Under the pieces are notes generated by a model. That model was not told the DNA's origin. It did no database searches and worked only from the letters and a program-made list of their open reading frames with translations. Positions 1 through 11,133 of a stretch of 64,000 nt of DNA are shown here, one piece after another (positions within the stretch are counted from its first letter, which is position 1; every line of letters starts with the position of its first letter). The DNA is from Nemertoderma westbladi. Taxonomy: Eukaryota > Xenacoelomorpha > Nemertodermatida > Nemertodermatidae. The DNA is taken from the NCBI GenBank assembly GCA_032718475.1, contig JAUCBJ010007680.1, forward strand, positions 1 to 64,000, given 5' to 3'. The position numbers and the translations under genes were made by a program.

Positions 1-713
1 GTTAGTATTCAATTTTATAATAAACTCCCTTGAGTGCGGTTATTTATCTTACAGGATTGGAATTTCGAATATATAAGATTCTAGATTTAAAATGAACTAC
101 TGTATAATAGTAAAAAAGCTATTTGGCAAAAATAGAAAAAATCGCCCATTTTAGTACAGATTAATAAAGATATTTACTGATAGCTCTATTATTATTAATA
201 TAATTAACTGATAGCTAACGGCTAGGCTACAAATTCCGCACAGGGGAAAAGTGCTGGCGACCAAATTATATCTGTAGGCCCCTACTTGTATGTAAATTGG
301 GCCAAAATAGTGTAGACCCTGACCATTATAAACACTGCTCTAAAATAACGAGTTTTGGTTCGTCACTTAGAACTAACTGCATTGCACCTTTACTTGATTT
401 GAAACAACTACAATCAGTAATTTTATTTCAGTAATTTTATATTTCATTCTATCCAGCTTTTATATAGAAACTCTAACGTAATTATAATTGTGTATCCTAC
501 TGTTTATTGTGAACGAATACTATTTTATTTATTTTATTATTTTACCCATGTGGCATAATATATTTAACGATTATCAATAGAGACATTTAGTGATCATTTT
601 AAACTTCTTTGTAGATGATTGAAGTTGATTGTTAGTAATTATCATACAAGAATCAGTAAGTATAGGTCAATAAGTTATCGGTGGTCTAGCATTAGGCTCT
701 CAAAATTTTCTTG
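1..713. other. AT-rich non-coding, no gene seen
   Basis: No open frame or known element is visible. The stretch lies downstream of the DEG/ENaC gene and would hold its 3' UTR. A minus-strand AATAAA candidate (TTTATT on the + strand near 523-540) lies about 180 bases past the stop. Confidence 0.4.
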
Positions 714-2814
714 TTAATTATTGTTATTTGGTGTGACAGTTTTTTTATGATGTAGCCACGATATTCCATAAAATATTAGTGATACAAATTGATCAATAAT
801 TTCAATAATCCCAACCAATGACATGCCAAGAAACAACCCAAGACTACCTCCAATCTGACTCACTATATCCTGGAAACTATATCGGTACTTCTCATCAACT
901 TCAGTGACATCCATTGATTCGATAAATATATCAGTTTCTGCAAACCTCATTCTTAAAAGGTTGCCAGCAGCTTCAGCAAATGGTTCACTTTGATGGTAGC
1001 AGATTCCTGCCATATAACATTTGTTAAAGTAAATTTTGTCAACTTCATCTGCATTAAATATATCTTCGATGTGAAGTGCCTTTAGCAAAGTGTCATATAG
1101 TTCGTGTTGGGTTAATTTATCTTTCAGTTCAAAGAGACTGAATACAGCATGAGCAGGATTAGCTAACCATTTAGACTTCTGTATGTTGGTGTAGAAACTA
1201 TGTTGTTTGCATTCTGGAAAACAGGCGAGACAGTGATCAAACCCACCTTGGCTATAATTCAGTTTAACTTCTTCAATACAATGTTCTGATGGATATTCAA
1301 AATCCTTTCCACTGCACAAGGATAGATTGGAGTGATAAACATCAATACATCCACATACCCGACTGATTTCATGTAAAAGGCAGTATTGCAGGCATTTCGC
1401 TTGTGTATATTTATAACCCTCTTCTGGACTAATCTGTATACCATCTAGAGCATCCCATGTATTAATGCATTCACCTTTACTAACTAATCGTTGATTATGA
1501 GACACTTGCAGTCCCATTGAAACACTTTCTCCTCTTCCAATAATTGTCATCTTCTCATTTAGCTCTGGCTGCGTACCTGCTTCGTGTATTGCAACGACTA
1601 TTCCATCATGTTGATGTTGACCGACACCCCAAAAGGCCGAACTTCCAGAATCAAATATTTCATCTCTCAGATATCCGTCGCTATCATCATCGTTGTTTAC
1701 ATGATCAACAAACTTAAAAAGCAAATGAAGGCCGTAGGTTTTCCCAGAGAATGATGTATTCTTTAAAATGAAATCTTTAACTCCAGAATTATATGTAAAA
1801 CAGTTACCATAATCCACATCCATAAAACTATGAAAGTCTGTTTCTCCACAATGTTGTCCATTGAATGAGCACTTCGCAACTAGATCATTATACCTGTATC
1901 CATACTTTTTGATAATTAATTTCCTTTGAAAATTGATAAACATAATGTGTGTTGATATTTTCATCTTTGTGTATTGAGTTGATGGTCATTTGCTTAACAA
2001 ATCCGGTTCGACTATCTATGAAATATTCCATTTTTTTGTAACAACCAGAATCAATGCTAGGGTAGCATGGGATAGGCGTTCTTTCAATTTGTTCCTCATT
2101 TTCAACGTTTACCAAAATTTTCAAACACGAAAAGTCAGACCCGAAAACGGCTTGGCATTTGTGGCAGACAAATTGATTATTTCTTCCCTTTCTACATTGG
2201 AAGTTATGTTGTACGTTAATTCGTATCATATTAGTATCAACCCGAGATTCATTACAGTGTACAATATTGTCCTCATCATATCCCACATATGAACACTGCT
2301 TGCACCCTTTTAAGTAACACAAAGTATTCTCTGTAGCATTACCAACAGCGCAGGTCTGTAATGGAAAGTCGCAGTTTCCTCCCCTCATTTTAGCCCAGAC
2401 ATCTTCCATCATATGGTACCATAAGGCGAGTTCCCTTTTGTCTGTGTACATGGAAGGGATGCTACCAGTAGCGTGTTCCTTTGGAAATTCTTCTTTGAAA
2501 TAATCTCTTTTAACTTTTCGTGTTGAACAAATAGTGACTGCAGGGAATGTCACATGTGTTTTGTACACCCTTGTTGTAGATACAATGGTAGGATATTGAA
2601 AGTAATCTTTAAGAAGATAACCCGATTGTATGAAGCATAGGAAGATCATGGTTATTACAATGAGTACCCAGAAAAGTTTTTTGGTTGCAACTTTTGTATT
2701 AGCAATATTGTCCAAACCATGAATACTTTTTGTTGTCCACAAAATATTGGCCAAATACTTTGACATATCAGGACCAGATTTGTCCAATTTCATGGAAATA
2801 GTTTCAGTAGCCAT
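714..2814 (-). CDS. DEG/ENaC amiloride-sensitive sodium channel family protein, one frameshift
   Basis: Epithelial/acid-sensing sodium channel subunit of the plasma membrane. The first part (2814-1888, 308 aa) has the His-Gly gating motif at residues 32-33, a first membrane segment at about 46-66 and the conserved FPAVTIC stretch. The second part (1964-714, 416 aa) has the Cys-rich extracellular finger region (C..YC, CGC, CLACFPEC) and a second membrane segment near residues 379-400 carrying the Gly-x-Ser selectivity filter (GMSL). The two parts lie in different frames and overlap at 1888-1964. Removing one base from the T-run at 1906-1910 would join them at the expected place, just before the conserved GYRYNDLVAKCSFNG. 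About 700 codons is long but within the family range. No intron is needed, so this is an intronless gene, a retrocopy, or a young pseudogene; an assembly error at the homopolymer is also possible. Family assignment is firm; ion selectivity and ligand cannot be told. Confidence 0.85.
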
Positions 2815-5793
2815 GATAGTGTAGTTTTAATAATCTTGATATTGGCCTAGCATTGGCCGAGATTTAGCAACCGTATTGCAATGTGCAATAGGATTATTCA
2901 AACCTTCAGTATGTTACATACAGTAGGCCTACACACACATACACATTGTAAGAATGTATGTATGTACGTACTAGGTACAGTATGCAATTTAAAATTAAAT
3001 ATTATTTAACTACAGTACACAACATCAACTCTTGTACAATTAATTATTAATGTACCGTATTCTATTTTTAATTTTAAACTATTATTAATATATTTATATG
3101 TCTACCCTATTCTGTATAATACTGTTAAAATTACGGCTTGACGGAAATCGCTGGGGGCGTGGCCGCCTGTAACACCTTTGGTAAATTACATTTTGTTGAA
3201 TAATACTTTATTTATGCTATTGAGTATTGTTTATTGTTTTGGTCAGCAAACAATCACTTTTACCTGAAAGGTCTACACGCTAACGCAAACACATTGTTTT
3301 TTCGTTATTTGATAATTCTGGTAATCATACATATGTACACTTCGGCCGAAACGATAGTTTCTAACAATTCGGTGAAGTAAGAAATCTCGATTGTAACCCT
3401 TTACTTTACTTTTAATTTGACGTTTCATTTGTGCGCATTTATAAATACAGTAAAAAAAGTAATTTATTTTATTGTACTTAAAAGGGGTTCTGAGATAATT
3501 CGAAGCGGAGGTTTGAAGAACTATAATCGTAAAAAAAAAACTATATGGCTGTTTGTCCGGCGCTCTTTTTATTGAGATGTTAATCAAATATTATAATTCA
3601 GTCGTAATTTAGTCAGTCTTAACTTATGCTGGGAAATGCTACTGTCCAAGGCTATTTATTACTCTATTATACCTCCAATTGGTCCGAGAAACCTTCAACA
3701 AAACCAGGTTAAGATTATGGCAGCTGTAACTTCACAGATTACGTTAAATTATTTAGTTCAATTCCCGCAACTTATCTCAACACCGTTTGGTTAGTCAACA
3801 ATAGAGAATAATAATAACTCTTAGGTGGACAATTATGGAACTAAAATTATCTCATCAATAAGTGAGAACTTTCTTTACCAACTTAAAGAAAGATGGCCAA
3901 CCCGCTTTCGTGCCAACCAAATGCCATAATATTAATTGGACTTGATTGTCGATTATGACGTATGAGGGACATACACATAATGTTGACTACCTTGCCCTCT
4001 AGGTGCCAGTCATCATGTACAGTGCTTGACTTCTACTGTATGTTGTTCTCCGAATAACAAAGTCAGTTCGCCAGATCTTTTCAAAGGCTAATTATTCGTC
4101 CAGAATTAAATGTTCATGACAGCCTCCATATTACATTACGAGATTACAAACCTCAAAGTCCCTCTCCCATTCCTGCCTAAACTAATGATTTCACGCGAGT
4201 CCCATATTCCTATATTATACGAACTATATTTTGTAACAACTCGAACTCGAAGTTTGTTTATTGCGAAGGCAAAGTGTGAATATTAGCATAAAGTAGCCCT
4301 GATTGTCTCAACAAAACCAATTGAATTCTGCAAGTTTTTAATCAAAAACTCGCCTATTCAGGCCCAAACCCCAATTTAATCAGTCACAAATCCTAACCCA
4401 AAATAATGGAAAAAAGAAATTAAAAGAAAAGAAAAAGAAAATAACTCGCCGAAGTTCAGATTCACTATTCACAATAGGGTTGGTGCGCGAAAAAGTTGTT
4501 GGTCTAGAAACAATCGAAAAAGGAGTAACAAGGTGCCCTGAATCGAGTGGCGGATATGTTTTTTTGTAAAAACACGTAGAAACGGTCGAAATGGCGTGGC
4601 GGGTTTAAAATCGGCTGTGATTGTCTGCTGCATATTTGACGTCAGTACGCTGTGATCGGATAATTTTTTATCTTGGTTTCTATGGAGAGAGATTTTCAAT
4701 CGATTCAAATACACATTAAATCACAATCATTTCACACGTGGCTTATATCAATTGAAAGCGGAGAGTCTTCGACACTAACCTCAGATGTCCCAATGTTTGT
4801 TGCTAAACCGATGGAAAGGTGGCGTTGCAAGGATTCCAAATCGGTAAAGAAAAAAGTTTTTATTTTCAATGATGTTAAAATCAAAACGATGAGAAATAAA
4901 AGATGAGCTTTCGAATTTGGCAACTTTAATAGATTTTTGTTATTTATTGTGTTCTAGAATATTTGGCAAATAAATATAAACGGCATGCAGCTGATTCTTA
5001 TGCAATTGAATATCGTTTCTACATACACAAGTAATATATTCTTATTTCTCTCATAATAATTTTTAATATTATTTATTATTCATATATTTTTCCTATATGA
5101 ACCACTAACATTTTGGTTCTATTAATTAGTTTAATTACTTATAATGAAGTTTGAGCTAAGATTCGAATGGCGGAAGTATAACAATGTAATGTTTCAATTG
5201 TTATTGGGGCCGTGAGGCCATTACGAAAGTTAGTCTCCATACTAGCAATAGAGACGGCTTTGTACAGAGGGGCGGATTATTATTGGCCCCAGTAACATTA
5301 TTGTAAATTCCCTCTCGTATGTTTTTTTATGCCATAATTATGGGGATCATTTCTATAGTAATGGTTTAAGTTATTGTAGTTGGCCCCAGTAAATTATATA
5401 TAAATTCACCTCCATTGATATTAAATATAATTTAATTTCTGTTTCTGCCAATATTTAACTGATTATATTAAAGGCTTATAAAACTGAAGGATTTGGTTAG
5501 CGGTTTGGCGGGGTAAAATTCCCCTTCCATGTTGTAGTACTGTAGAGTTATACAACAAAACAATATTCCCTCATATTTAAGTTCATTCAGTTACAGTACA
5601 AGTTATGATTTATTAATAATTATTGTAAAGTTAGACTACAGGACTGCAGGACTACGACTGTTAGACTACAGGTTACTGTTACTGTTAGACTACAGGACTT
5701 GTTATCTATCATAATTCAAAAAACTAGCGAAACATATTTTAGTATCAACCAATTTTATATTTTTAAAGACTACTAGTTTAATTTGGTCTCAGG
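2815..5793. other. Non-coding, AT-rich; no gene recognised
   Basis: Holds the putative promoter side of the DEG/ENaC gene and about 3 kb without a recognisable product. Short open frames (for example 3273-3587 minus and 4469-4714 minus) have no familiar motif and biased composition, so they are not called. Around 5200-5390 the phrase TTATTGGGGCC and its complement GGCCCCAGTAA recur, suggesting a small degraded repeat. Confidence 0.4.
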
Positions 5794-6150
5794 AATTCTT
5801 AGCCCGCGAGTATTCTTAGCCCGCGAGTATTCTTAGCCCGCGAGTATTCTTAGCCCGCGAGTATTCTTAGCCCGCGAGTATTCTCAGTCCGTGGGTATTC
5901 TTAGCCCGCAAAACAATAACGTTTATTGTTTTGGTTCCCCCAATACGCTTCTGAAACCTGCTCCTTTACTAACCTGCTCCTTTAATTTTGCTAAGAATTC
6001 TCGCGGGCTAAGAATACCCACGGGCTAAAGAATACTCGCGGGCTAAGGATACTCACGGGCTAAGAATACCAGCTGGGCTAAGAATACTCGCGGGCTAAGG
6101 ATACTCACGGGCTAAGAATACCCGCGGGCTAAGAATACTCGCGGGCTAAG
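5794..6150. repeat. Inverted pair of 17-bp minisatellite arrays (large potential hairpin)
   Basis: From 5794 to about 5913 a unit close to ATTCTTAGCCCGCGAGT repeats about seven times. From 5992 to 6150 the same unit appears in reverse complement (CTCGCGGGCTAAGAATA) about nine times. An approximately 80-base spacer separates the arms, so the DNA or RNA could fold into a long imperfect hairpin. The array ends about 90 bases before the fibrinogen-domain gene ATG. Confidence 0.9.
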
Positions 6151-6241
6151 AACTCACCCAACCGTTTAATTAAGCTATATCTTTGCCACTGTGTACTAAA
6201 CTGTATCTGATCAATCAGCCATTAATTAACTAATCTACATC

Positions 6242-7276
6242 ATGGATCAACAAAGCGGATATATCAATTCAGCAATCCGACTAGAAGAATATCCAGGGAC
6301 CCCGGAAAGTGTCTATGAAGTTATTCCAGAGAACGTGATCCCTTCTAATCCGTCACAGAATATTGAATGTGACAATAAATCAGTTACTAGGAGCCGAGTT
6401 GTTTCGGTTAGAAGATGGTGGGTTGTTGTTGTGGTTGTGGTTGCGTTGGGGGTGGGTGCGGCACTGGCAACATTGTTTGTTATGCAGTCAAAATATAATG
6501 AGGAAATGAAAAAACAGATTACAAATCAAAATAATAATGTTGTGGAAAGTTTTGCGAAAATGGATGAAAATTTTGGGAAAATGGATGAAAGTATTGGTGA
6601 TCTATCGGACAGATATAACAACTTAGAGAATATGTTGGAGGAGCTTCAAACTGAATTGCTTTGTTTAAATACACAAGTAGATTCCATTGCCTTTGTCAGC
6701 CATAATACTAATGGACTAAATGGTGTCATTAGATGCGACAACTCAGTCCCTAGAGGACCTTGGTTAGTCATTCAGAGGCGGGTAGACGGGTCGGAAGACT
6801 TTTATCTAGGATGGACCAGTTATGTCTCCGGCTTTGGTGATGTCGGGAGGGAGTTTTTTCTCGGTTTAGATAATATTCACAAACTCACCAAAGCCGGAGT
6901 CCAACTGAGGATCGATCTTTGGTACCGAGACGAACACAAGTACGCCGTGTATACTAACTTCAGTATCGGTGACTCTAATAATAACTACACACTACAGATA
7001 TCTGGGTACAGCGGTACAGCTGGTGACTCGATCATTTATGAGAGTCCTGTTAAGAGTTACTACCTCAACGGATCCGCTTTCTCCACATATGACCGAGATA
7101 ATGACGAGTGGCCTGGGGTAAACTGCGCCGCCAAAAACAACGGGAGTTGGTGGTATCGGGACTGTGCCGTCTCCAACCTAAATGGCGTCTACGGTAGAGA
7201 GGGTATCTATTGGTATACATTTAATAACCGCTGGGCACCCATGGATAAAGTGGAGATGAAGATACGAGATCAGTGA
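6242..7276 (+). CDS. Type II membrane fibrinogen-related domain protein (FREP/ficolin-like)
   Basis: A 344-aa protein: cytoplasmic N-terminus of about 58 residues, a Val-rich membrane anchor at about 59-80, a coiled-coil stalk at about 84-147 with a heptad-like FAKMDENFGKMDE repeat, then a fibrinogen C-terminal globular domain from about 162 to the end. Domain hallmarks are WLVIQRRVDGS, FFLGLDNIHKLT, the calcium-site DRDND, the Cys pair around NCAAKNNGSWWYRDC, and the closing KVEMKIR. The first strand region of the domain is shorter than usual. Such proteins bind acetylated sugars or act in adhesion and innate recognition; the ligand here is unknown. The ATG at 6242 gives a complete architecture. 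A polyadenylation signal at 7365-7370 lies inside the neighbouring Penelope-like terminal repeat. Confidence 0.9.
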   Translation: MDQQSGYINSAIRLEEYPGTPESVYEVIPENVIPSNPSQNIECDNKSVTRSRVVSVRRWWVVVVVVVALGVGAALATLFVMQSKYNEEMKKQITNQNNNVVESFAKMDENFGKMDESIGDLSDRYNNLENMLEELQTELLCLNTQVDSIAFVSHNTNGLNGVIRCDNSVPRGPWLVIQRRVDGSEDFYLGWTSYVSGFGDVGREFFLGLDNIHKLTKAGVQLRIDLWYRDEHKYAVYTNFSIGDSNNNYTLQISGYSGTAGDSIIYESPVKSYYLNGSAFSTYDRDNDEWPGVNCAAKNNGSWWYRDCAVSNLNGVYGREGIYWYTFNNRWAPMDKVEMKIRDQ

Positions 7277-7342
7277 ATCTGTAAACCTTAACTATTAACT
7301 ATGTAATTCGGGTGTTTAGAATTTTGTTTATTAGCTATATAA

Positions 7343-8538
7343 TTTTACTGTAGTTATAGACAATAATAAAATCACGTTATAAATAATTGCACTGAATTTT
7401 GAAGAAATATAATTAAATTTTGAAAAAATAAATAGAAATTAAAGACATATTATTGCTTTTTTTGATTATTTGATGAACATTGTGTCAATAATAATCTACC
7501 TTTCCTTGACGTCTTAATCCACCAAAATCCAAATAGTTTCAATTTTGAAACTAGTATTTATAGAAAACCTACCTATACTGGTTTGTACACTAATTATGAC
7601 AGTTTCATGCCGTGCAATTATAAATTTGGTTTGGTTTATACTCTTATAAGTAGATTGTTTTATATTTCATCTAGTTATCTTACTTTCCATTCCAGTCTGG
7701 TTGATCTCTGCACCACCTTGCGCTCCAATGGCTACCCCAAGTCACTTATGGACTCTGTCACCAATCTCTTTCTCTCTAGACTAAATAACCACCCTCTTGC
7801 CAACTCCCAGTCTGTTCCAAAACGCCCCGTGATGATATGCCTTCCTTTTTTCTTTCACGGCATTCTTATTAAGAATCGCCTATTACGTTTATTTCGATGC
7901 TTCCCCCATATTGAACTCAAAATAGTCTTCCAAAATAGCTGTAGGTTGTCCTCCCTCTTTCCCTATAAAGACTGCGCCCCCCTCCTCATGCGTTCCGGAG
8001 TCGTCTATAAATACAACTGTGGAAGCTGCCCAGCCTCCTACATTGGCCGTACCATACGACACCTTGGGAAACGCATTGAGGAGCACACTGGTAAGACCTA
8101 CCGGACGGGTAGGTTCTCTGTCCCTAAAGATTCCGCCATTTTTGACCATTCTATTTCCTGTGACCACCCCATTCTTACCTGATAATTTCAAAATTCTCGC
8201 AACTGGCAAAGATATTCTAGAACTCAATATTAAAGAAACACTTTACATCCGTTCGCTAAGCCCCTCCCTTAATGACCACACCACGTCCATTGAACTACTT
8301 CTACTTTAGTTATTCCACCCCCCCCCCCTCCCCTTCACGAACTGCTCTTGTCCAAGTCCCCCCCCCCCCCCCACCTTTCATATTAGTCTAACATTTCTGT
8401 TCAATATTTTATCGTATTTACCGCAATAATATGTCTTTCATTTCTATTTATTTTTTCAAAATTTAATTATATTTCTTCAACATTCAGTGCAATTATTTAT
8501 AACGTGATTTTATTACTCTGTCTATAACTACAGTAAAA
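7343..8538 (+). mobile_element. Penelope-like retroelement, 5'-truncated, with inverted terminal copies
   Basis: The body encodes the end of a Penelope-type reverse transcriptase and a GIY-YIG nuclease (7466-8309). It is bounded by inverted repeats: 7343-7456 is close to the reverse complement of 8423-8538 (about 115 bases, over 90% matching by eye). The left copy sits directly before the truncated coding part. Penelope-like elements are known for terminal repeats in direct or inverted orientation, so this arrangement fits the family. Poly-C runs occur at about 8319-8331 and 8360-8374 in the 3' part. Confidence 0.8.
7466..8309 (+). pseudogene. Penelope-like RT C-terminus plus GIY-YIG endonuclease, frameshifted
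   Basis: The frame is open from 7466. It shows the PLE thumb-region signature LPFLDVLI, then TSIYRKPTYTGLYTNYDSF, then NGYPKSLMD. The GIY-YIG part follows: VYKYNCGSCPASYIGRTIRHL with EEH. That frame stops at 8182, and the usual C-terminal tail (PDNFKIL, LNDHTTSIELL) continues to 8309 in another frame, so there is a frameshift near 8170-8180. The catalytic palm of the RT is missing through 5' truncation. The product cannot function. Confidence 0.8.
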
Positions 8539-9020
8539 CCGGTAGCCTACCTACAGCTACCATAAGCAGACTGTGTGGTATGTGTGTAATTATTGTGTTT
8601 TCCATTATAGTCTATATAATTTAGTTATTCAGTTTTTGATTAGATTATCAATATTTTGTTGTTATTATTCTAAATAACTTAGTGAATATGGTATAAATTA
8701 TATTATAAGAATGGATGCGCATACTTTCATCAAAGTTTTGATTCTGGATTGAAAATTAACAAAATTTAAATCTACAGTAGTTAGATTTGATACACTAATT
8801 AATTTACGAGGCAAAACTTATTAAAAAATAATTAAAGATCGCATATTATTTAATTTACTTAACCTACAAATAAATCAATAAACTCATGTTATTGGTAACA
8901 TGTTAAAATCATGAAGTAATATATTAAATATTTTAGGCGTGGAGGCGACCCAATTTGTAAGAAATATAAAACTTACCTTATGCCGATAGTATTGATACTG
9001 AGATATTAATTTATCGATCT
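8539..9020. other. AT-rich spacer, no gene seen
   Basis: No open frame, repeat or known element is recognised between the Penelope-like element and the 15-bp minisatellite. Confidence 0.35.
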
Positions 9021-9100
9021 TAGGACAATTGCGACCTGGACAATTGCGACCCGGACAATTGCGACCCGGGCAATTGCGACCCGGACAATTGCGACACATT
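9021..9100. repeat. Short 15-bp minisatellite, five units
   Basis: Five near-identical copies of GGACAATTGCGACCC. A minus-strand open frame through it (repeats of RNCPG) is a by-product of the 15-base period and not a gene. Confidence 0.85.
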
Positions 9101-9267
9101 ACAATTAAGTAAACAATCCAAAAATATGTAAAACACTCGCGCGTGTAAAATGAAAAGTTTTTCAGTATATCGGTTGTTATGAAACAATAAATTAAAAATG
9201 AATAGACAAATCCATCATATCATGGATATTACGAGACAGGCCAAGGTATAATCCGACTAGAGTAGGC

Positions 9268-10689
9268 CTATGATATCAAATATTTCGCGATCAACCTATC
9301 AGTCAGACCGCTATTTGATTTGTCCATCTTTCTCTCCATCAATAACCGCTTCCCTTTTGCGAAATCCATCTCGCGATCAGATCTCATGAGACTGTGAATT
9401 AACATTTGGTTCCACAAGTCACGCTGAGCGTTACTCCCACCAATCAAGGCGACCTCTTGTCTGATTGGGTACATTAAATCAGCTGCTTTTCCATAATCAT
9501 CTCCGTTGAAGGCGACCGCTGCCTCCTGTAAGGCACATCCAACCTTTCTGTAAACACTCTTTTGAGTTCCTTTCATTTCCTCATGAAGTAATTCCTTAAC
9601 ACTAGTTTTTATTTCAGCTACGGCCGCATCATCTTTGGCGCCAAGAGCAACAAATAAACAATGAAGATCGTTATATACAAGGACATGATCCTCATTGTGA
9701 CTATTAGTTATTCTGTAGAGATGATCCCATCTATCTTCAACATCTAAGCCCTCCATAACCAGACGTTGCAATAGTGAACCCGCATCAATAATATGAAAAC
9801 AACTAGGATCTTTCTTGGTCATGTCCGCTACAATATTATCATATATATCCAAAGCAGCCAAATGTTCATTCAATTCAATATGGTACAGAGCCCAATGCCA
9901 ATAGTTGTGGCAGGATACCATATCGCTTTTGCTCCAGTTAGCAACTGTAGTTGATGCAAATTCCACCCCTTTTTTCTGAAACCCCTGCATTTCATAACAA
10001 TGCAATAGTGCATGAGTTGCCCAACCATCTTCCTTCGAAATCTCTAGGGCTTTCTTAGCCATTGTTTCTGCCTCTGCAAATTTATTTGTTTCTTCCAAAC
10101 CGAAAGCGTACATACCAAGCAGATAGCTGTACATTGGCATTGAAGGTTTCCACAGCGGTATCACACCAGCCACAGAATCGCGAATATTAGTGGACTGACC
10201 CAAATAAAGGTACCCAGTTTGGGCGAGTTTAATAGCTAGTATGTCTGTAGGGCATTCAGTGATTATATCTTCCCATATTTGACACGCTTCGATCATCTTA
10301 TCTTTAGCAAAAGATTCCACAGCTCGAACGTGCATCTTCTGTATAGGTGTCACGTGGTCATTATTCTCTGCAAATTCCACCATTTCCTTTATATCATTTT
10401 GAAAAGCTTCATCTGTTTCGAAACACTTTCCCGTTCCCATAGTTTCGAGTGCATTCACAAGCACTTTACCCATAATGAAATCTGGGTCGGCATTTGTCAT
10501 GGCTTTCAATGTACTCTCAATGCCTCCAATGGAATCCATATTAGACAAAGTTATAAGTTGAGTTAGTGACGCATCAAACATCTTGGCTGCTTCATTACTG
10601 GTTGTACCGAGGTCTACACCGAAAGTATTCCATTCCTGACAGTCTCGCCAATGTCTGACAGACATTTTATTAAATAAGCTAATGACCAA
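9268..10689 (-). CDS. TTC38: Tetratricopeptide repeat protein 38 homologue
   Basis: A 473-aa single-frame protein aligning along its full length with the TTC38 family (about 469 aa in vertebrates). Recognisable stretches are RDCQEW, TTSNEAAKMFDASLTQ, GGIESTL, CHNYWHWALYHIE, GGSNAQRD and SLLMERK-like KRLLMERKM near the end. The protein is alpha-helical TPR repeats throughout with no signal peptide or membrane segment, so it should be cytosolic; the molecular role of TTC38 is not established. The second Met (10665) matches the family start better than the first (10689). The gene has no introns in this window, unlike the vertebrate gene, so a retrogene or lineage-specific intron loss is possible. 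No frame damage is seen. Confidence 0.9.
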   Translation of the reverse strand: MVISLFNKMSVRHWRDCQEWNTFGVDLGTTSNEAAKMFDASLTQLITLSNMDSIGGIESTLKAMTNADPDFIMGKVLVNALETMGTGKCFETDEAFQNDIKEMVEFAENNDHVTPIQKMHVRAVESFAKDKMIEACQIWEDIITECPTDILAIKLAQTGYLYLGQSTNIRDSVAGVIPLWKPSMPMYSYLLGMYAFGLEETNKFAEAETMAKKALEISKEDGWATHALLHCYEMQGFQKKGVEFASTTVANWSKSDMVSCHNYWHWALYHIELNEHLAALDIYDNIVADMTKKDPSCFHIIDAGSLLQRLVMEGLDVEDRWDHLYRITNSHNEDHVLVYNDLHCLFVALGAKDDAAVAEIKTSVKELLHEEMKGTQKSVYRKVGCALQEAAVAFNGDDYGKAADLMYPIRQEVALIGGSNAQRDLWNQMLIHSLMRSDREMDFAKGKRLLMERKMDKSNSGLTDRLIAKYLIS

Positions 10690-11133
10690 CTAGTGATAAG
10701 GGTTTTTATGAACAGCAACTAACTAACAAACAGTCTTAATTAATAATAACCTCAACTTATGAAGAAAGGATGACGAACTACAGTACATAGAGTATCATTT
10801 CAACTTAGTATAATTTGTATACTGTATAGGAATATACTTATCCATGACCTACTATAGATATGACCCGCCAAGCTGCTGCAAAGCCCCTAAATTTACTGGG
10901 CCAGTTATTTCTCTTAGATAGAACCCCTGAAACAATATGTCTAGCACGTCGAAAGTACTTGTCCATAACTAAAATTATGTCCTCTTTCAGTTGAGACAAA
11001 TAAAAATTTAATAGCTCCAGTATAGTTTTCGAGATATGAGGAGTTCCTGGCACCCATGCCATATCACTACTTTTCGGAATTGATAAAATTACTCAAAATA
11101 CATCACCTTTCAAGACTTTGGTATAACCATTAA

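Noticed and set aside
3273-3587. 104-aa minus-strand frame
   Set aside because: No recognisable motif, AT-driven composition and no neighbouring support.
7889-8227. Minus-strand frame across the Penelope-like element
   Set aside because: Shadow of the GIY-YIG coding strand.
8884-9099. Minus-strand frame with RNCPG repeats
   Set aside because: Produced by a 15-bp minisatellite whose period is a multiple of three.
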